Shown here piece after piece: positions 61,414 through 64,000 of a stretch of DNA of 64,000 nucleotides; the first letter of the stretch is position 1, and the number at the start of each line of letters is the position of its first letter. The DNA is taken from contig NZ_PIPO01000004.1 of NCBI RefSeq assembly GCF_003986975.1, positions 297,930-361,929 of the forward strand, written 5' to 3'. The position numbers were made by a program, and so were the translations under genes. The stretch is from Aliidiomarina soli. Its GTDB lineage: Bacteria; Pseudomonadota; Gammaproteobacteria; Enterobacterales; Alteromonadaceae. Below the pieces are notes generated by a model. The model saw only the letters and a program-made list of their open reading frames with translations, was not told the origin of the DNA and ran no database searches.

Positions 61414-61890
61414 ATGAGACATAAGCCCCTTGATAAAACAGGTATTTGGTTAGCAATTGTATGTGCGCTGCATTGTCTGTTGGTGCCCGTGCTGCTGCCT
61501 ACTTTATCCTTGTTGGGCTTATCAGTTCTGGGGGCCGATACCCTGGAACGGGCCGTATTGTCATTAAGTGCTTTGATCGGAGGCGTGGCTATAGCCATCG
61601 GCACTAAGCATCATCGTAGTCCATTGCCGTTGCTCGCCTTGCTGGCGGGTGTCGTTCTCTATTTTAACAAGCACAATATCGGCCATGCGGCTGGTCACGG
61701 CTGGGAAATTCCGGTGGTGTTAGTAGGCGCGGGCCTGTTGATAAGTGCACATGTTATGAACCTGCATCTGTGCCGTGTGCGGCGAGTGGAAAATTGTGAT
61801 GTAGCGGCTGAAGCTGAAGCGAACCCATCCGAGAATGCTGCAGAGTCTGAATTGAACCCGGTTTCAGGTTCAACTCAGCATACTGCCTAG
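61414..61890 (+). CDS. MerC-domain membrane protein
   Basis: The 158-residue protein has four predicted membrane helices in its first 130 residues and a hydrophilic acidic tail. VCALHCLLVP in helix 1 is the MerC Cys-His motif; MNLHLCRVRRVENC ends the domain with more Cys and His. MerC proteins import mercury in resistance operons, but chromosomal relatives without mer genes, as here, may transport other metals. The Zur-box-like promoter points to zinc. Confidence 0.82.
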   Translation: MRHKPLDKTGIWLAIVCALHCLLVPVLLPTLSLLGLSVLGADTLERAVLSLSALIGGVAIAIGTKHHRSPLPLLALLAGVVLYFNKHNIGHAAGHGWEIPVVLVGAGLLISAHVMNLHLCRVRRVENCDVAAEAEANPSENAAESELNPVSGSTQHTA

Positions 61891-61894
61891 CCCT

Positions 61895-62992
61895 TTACCG
61901 TTGTCTTAGAACCACCCCTGCTTCTGTATGTTCAGTGAAAGGAAACTGATCAAATAACGCCGCGTGCTCGATATCATGGGTGTCGCTGAGGTAGGTCAGG
62001 TTATCCGCCAGCGTTTCCGGATTGCAGGAAATGTAGATGATATTCGGATACCGAGCGACCATTGCTAAGGTGGCTGCGTCCAGTCCAGCCCGTGGTGGGT
62101 CGACCAGCACCGTCTTACAGTCAAACTCAGTCAGCTCAATACCTTCTAAACGCCGGAACACTCGCTCGCCATTGATCGCCTGAGTCACTTCTTCGGCAGC
62201 CAGTCGAACCACAGTGACGTTATCAGTTTTATTCAACGCAATATTGGTTTGCGCCGAATAGACCGAGGTTTTACTAATTTCAGTCGCTAACACCCGCTTG
62301 AACTGCCCGGCTAAAGGAATGCTAAAGTTGCCATTGCCACAGTAGAGCTCCAGCAGATCCCCACTTAGCGCCTGACTCTTCTCGTGAGCCCAACTGAGCA
62401 TTGCTTCATTAATGCCGGCATTTGGCTGAGTGAAACTATTTTCGACCTGTTCAAACAGGTAGGTTGTTCCCGCCACCTGAAGCGACTCGTAAACTGCTTC
62501 ATTACCTAATACCAGCTTCTGTTTACGCGCCCGCCCAATCAAACTGACTTTGCCATATTGCTGCAGGTGTTCACGTAAAGAGGCGGCGTCGGCCTGCCAC
62601 TGTTCATCCAGTTGGCGGTGGTAGAGTAACGAAATCACCGCTTCGTTGGTGGTCGAGGTAAGAAAATCGACCTGAAATAGTTTACTGCGCAGGGTGGGGC
62701 GATCTCGAACAAAATCGAGGATCGCAGGCATCAGCGAATTGATAAGCTGATTCGCCGCTGGTAGCTGGTCAACCCGGTACTTTTCTTTGGTCTGTTTATC
62801 AAACATGATGAAATAGAGTTCATCACCCTCGTGCCATACACGAAATTCGGCCCGCATTCGGTAATGTTCAGGCGCAGACGCAAACACTTGCAGTTCGGGA
62901 GCATTGAATGGTGCTAATCGCTGACTAAGTTGATTAACTTTATAGTCGAGCTGTTGCTGGTAGTCGTGCGGCAGTGGCATGAGATTCGACAT
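61895..62992 (-). CDS. trmA: tRNA (uracil-5-)-methyltransferase TrmA
   Basis: The 365-residue enzyme makes m5U54 in the tRNA T-loop. SAM-binding [16 protein letters not shown], the DPPRAGLD motif and the catalytic Cys in [13 protein letters not shown] are all present. There is no N-terminal TRAM domain, which separates it from RlmD. It is convergent with the MerC gene, four bases apart. Confidence 0.96.
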   Translation of the reverse strand: MSNLMPLPHDYQQQLDYKVNQLSQRLAPFNAPELQVFASAPEHYRMRAEFRVWHEGDELYFIMFDKQTKEKYRVDQLPAANQLINSLMPAILDFVRDRPTLRSKLFQVDFLTSTTNEAVISLLYHRQLDEQWQADAASLREHLQQYGKVSLIGRARKQKLVLGNEAVYESLQVAGTTYLFEQVENSFTQPNAGINEAMLSWAHEKSQALSGDLLELYCGNGNFSIPLAGQFKRVLATEISKTSVYSAQTNIALNKTDNVTVVRLAAEEVTQAINGERVFRRLEGIELTEFDCKTVLVDPPRAGLDAATLAMVARYPNIIYISCNPETLADNLTYLSDTHDIEHAALFDQFPFTEHTEAGVVLRQR

Positions 62993-63056
62993 CCTTCGCC
63001 TGAGGGCGGTATAAATAAAGATGCGAATTTTAACGTGAAAGGCGATCTATATAAAG

Positions 63057-63084
63057 AAGAGCCCGCTCTATTCAGCGGGCTCTG
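63057..63084 (-). terminator. Terminator of the RRM protein gene
   Basis: AGAGCCCGCT and AGCGGGCTCT pair around CTATTC. On the minus strand it is followed by TCTTTATAT, a moderate T-run. Confidence 0.75.
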
Positions 63085-63090
63085 TCTGTT

Positions 63091-63609
63091 TTACTCTTTT
63101 CGTTCGGTGTTAGCGAAGCGGACTTTTAAGGTGCGACCTTCATATTCTGAATCATTCAGTTTAGACAGTGCGAGTTCTGCACCAACTGGTTCCATTTCAA
63201 CGAAGCCGTATCCTTTGCGCTTGCCGGTACGGCGGTCTTTAACCAGGCGCACAGCGAATACTTCTCCATAGCGAGCAAAGGTTTCTTCAACACTTTCTTC
63301 ACTGGTTTTAAACGGCAGGTTACCAACGTACAGAGTCATTTGGTCTGAACCATCAGGGTTATGTCCACTGACAGTTGGTTTGACTGTTTCCCGCTTGCTG
63401 GCTTTAGGTTTTGCTGCCCGTTTTGACTTGGGCGCGCTGATAGCGGCAGCAATCCACGGGGTTAGTAAGCCACTAAGGAAGGAAAATAAACCTACTAATG
63501 AAATAGTGGTGGTGTTGTCGAAGCTGGTCATCAGGCCGCTTAGTAAACCGGCAACAATGGCAATGATAGCTGCAACTAAGATCTGCGAGGCTGGGGTAGC
63601 ACGTGTCAT
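63091..63609 (-). CDS. Membrane-anchored RRM RNA-binding protein
   Basis: The 172-residue protein has two membrane helices (about 9-28 and 36-58), a basic linker (60-80) and a C-terminal RRM domain (91-168). RNP2 is LYVGNL (93-98) and RNP1 RKGYGFVEM (131-139). Bacterial RRM proteins are usually short and soluble; the anchor would place RNA binding at the inner face of the membrane. M91 begins the RRM exactly and could be an internal start giving a soluble form. RNA targets are unknown. Confidence 0.88.
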   Translation of the reverse strand: MTRATPASQILVAAIIAIVAGLLSGLMTSFDNTTTISLVGLFSFLSGLLTPWIAAAISAPKSKRAAKPKASKRETVKPTVSGHNPDGSDQMTLYVGNLPFKTSEESVEETFARYGEVFAVRLVKDRRTGKRKGYGFVEMEPVGAELALSKLNDSEYEGRTLKVRFANTERKE

Positions 63610-63854
63610 TTAGACATCCTTACTTTAAAAATAAACTAACTATAGAAAATGAAACCGAATAGTACTGATTAAGTACAACTACAAACATGTTGCACGTTAC
63701 TTTGATACCGACATTAGAGTATAAGGAACTAAAGTCAGTGTTCAAAGGACGTGTAAAACTAATAGTAACGGCTAATTAGGCTCGCGGCAAAGTATCTCTT
63801 ACCAGCTTAGCTGACGATGATTTGAGCAGTCGCAACAAATCTGCAAGAAAACCC

Positions 63855-63882
63855 TTGCACTCATACCAGGGACCTCTATAAT
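63855..63882 (+). promoter_or_regulatory. Stable-RNA promoter P1
   Basis: TTGCAC (63855-63860) and TATAAT (63877-63882) are 16 bp apart, with the GC-rich discriminator GCGCCCC. AT-rich tracts upstream (AACAAAT, AAGAAAA) could act as an UP element. This is the usual rrn P1 layout. Confidence 0.82.
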
Positions 63883-63944
63883 GCGCCCCACTTCAAACGG
63901 TTAGCCAGCAACGAGTTGCTAGCAAAGCAAGTTTGAAAAAAGCC

Positions 63945-63972
63945 TTGACGGGATGTTTTAAATCCTTAAAAT
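63945..63972 (+). promoter_or_regulatory. Stable-RNA promoter P2
   Basis: TTGACG (63945-63950) and TAAAAT (63967-63972) are 16 bp apart, followed by GGCGCTCCC. It lies 90 bp after P1, the tandem P1-P2 arrangement of rRNA operons. Confidence 0.78.
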
Positions 63973-64000
63973 GGCGCTCCCGGCTCGAGATGAGCAGGAA

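Larger units (their letters stand above)
63610..64000. other. 391-bp upstream region of a stable RNA operon
   Basis: No gene is visible. The left part (63610-63800) is AT-rich and should hold the minus-strand promoter of the RRM gene. The right part has two rRNA-type plus-strand promoters (listed separately). After them, GCTC-GAGAT-GAGC at 63983-63995 is a boxB-like hairpin as in rRNA leaders. Confidence 0.7.

Noticed and set aside
61414..61890. Mercury resistance operon
   Set aside because: Only a MerC-domain gene is present; there is no merR, merT, merP or merA nearby.

Overview
The window is chromosomal DNA of a gammaproteobacterium. Gene order and protein character (accB-accC-prmA-dusB-fis, dsbD-cutA-fxsA-groESL, rsd/nudC-hemE, epmB/efp/epmA, slyX beside an FKBP gene, a DUF3802-like gene behind an arginine succinyltransferase cluster) suggest a marine Alteromonadales bacterium, most likely Idiomarinaceae. 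This placement is an inference from memory of such genomes, not a database match. The window is densely coding and mostly core metabolism. I see no transposase, integrase, phage gene, CRISPR array or clear genomic island.

Layout. 1-9.8 kb: a truncated dipeptidyl peptidase IV lipoprotein, oligopeptidase A, two small membrane-associated proteins, rpe, trpS, a TlpA thioredoxin fused to an Lgt-like membrane domain, a TraB/GumN protein and a persulfide-dioxygenase-like metallohydrolase. 9.8-15.5 kb: a four-gene operon for a CioAB-type cytochrome bd oxidase and its CydDC exporter. 15.5-22 kb: pabA, an HDOD protein and the argD/astC-astA-astD arginine cluster. 22-35 kb: phosphoribulokinase, slyX, a WD40 lipoprotein, an FKBP isomerase, rsd, nudC, hemE, an RND efflux pair, then GDPD-psd-rsgA facing orn, and tRNA-Gly(GCC).

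35.4-41.5 kb is the main accessory region: a compact archaic (Csu-like) chaperone-usher pilus locus. It has a divergent spore-coat-U-type subunit, a LuxR-type regulator resembling CsgD/VpsT, the main pilin, chaperone, usher and a two-domain tip subunit. A candidate intrinsic hairpin sits between pilin and chaperone, and a similar short motif recurs ahead of the first three genes. This is the most interesting locus in the window.

41.5-64 kb: yhfA (OsmC family), a receiver-TPR protein lacking the usual phosphoacceptor Asp, maoP, purH/purD with an exported methyltransferase gene between them, dusB-fis, aroQ-accB-accC-prmA, dsbD-cutA, fxsA, groES-groEL, a DUF3016 protein, a small YjfB-like protein, the complete EF-P lysylation set (epmB, efp, epmA), a MerC-domain protein whose promoter overlaps a Zur-box-like sequence, trmA and a membrane-anchored RRM protein. 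The right edge holds two tandem stable-RNA promoters and a leader hairpin, so an rRNA (or other stable RNA) operon probably starts just beyond the window.
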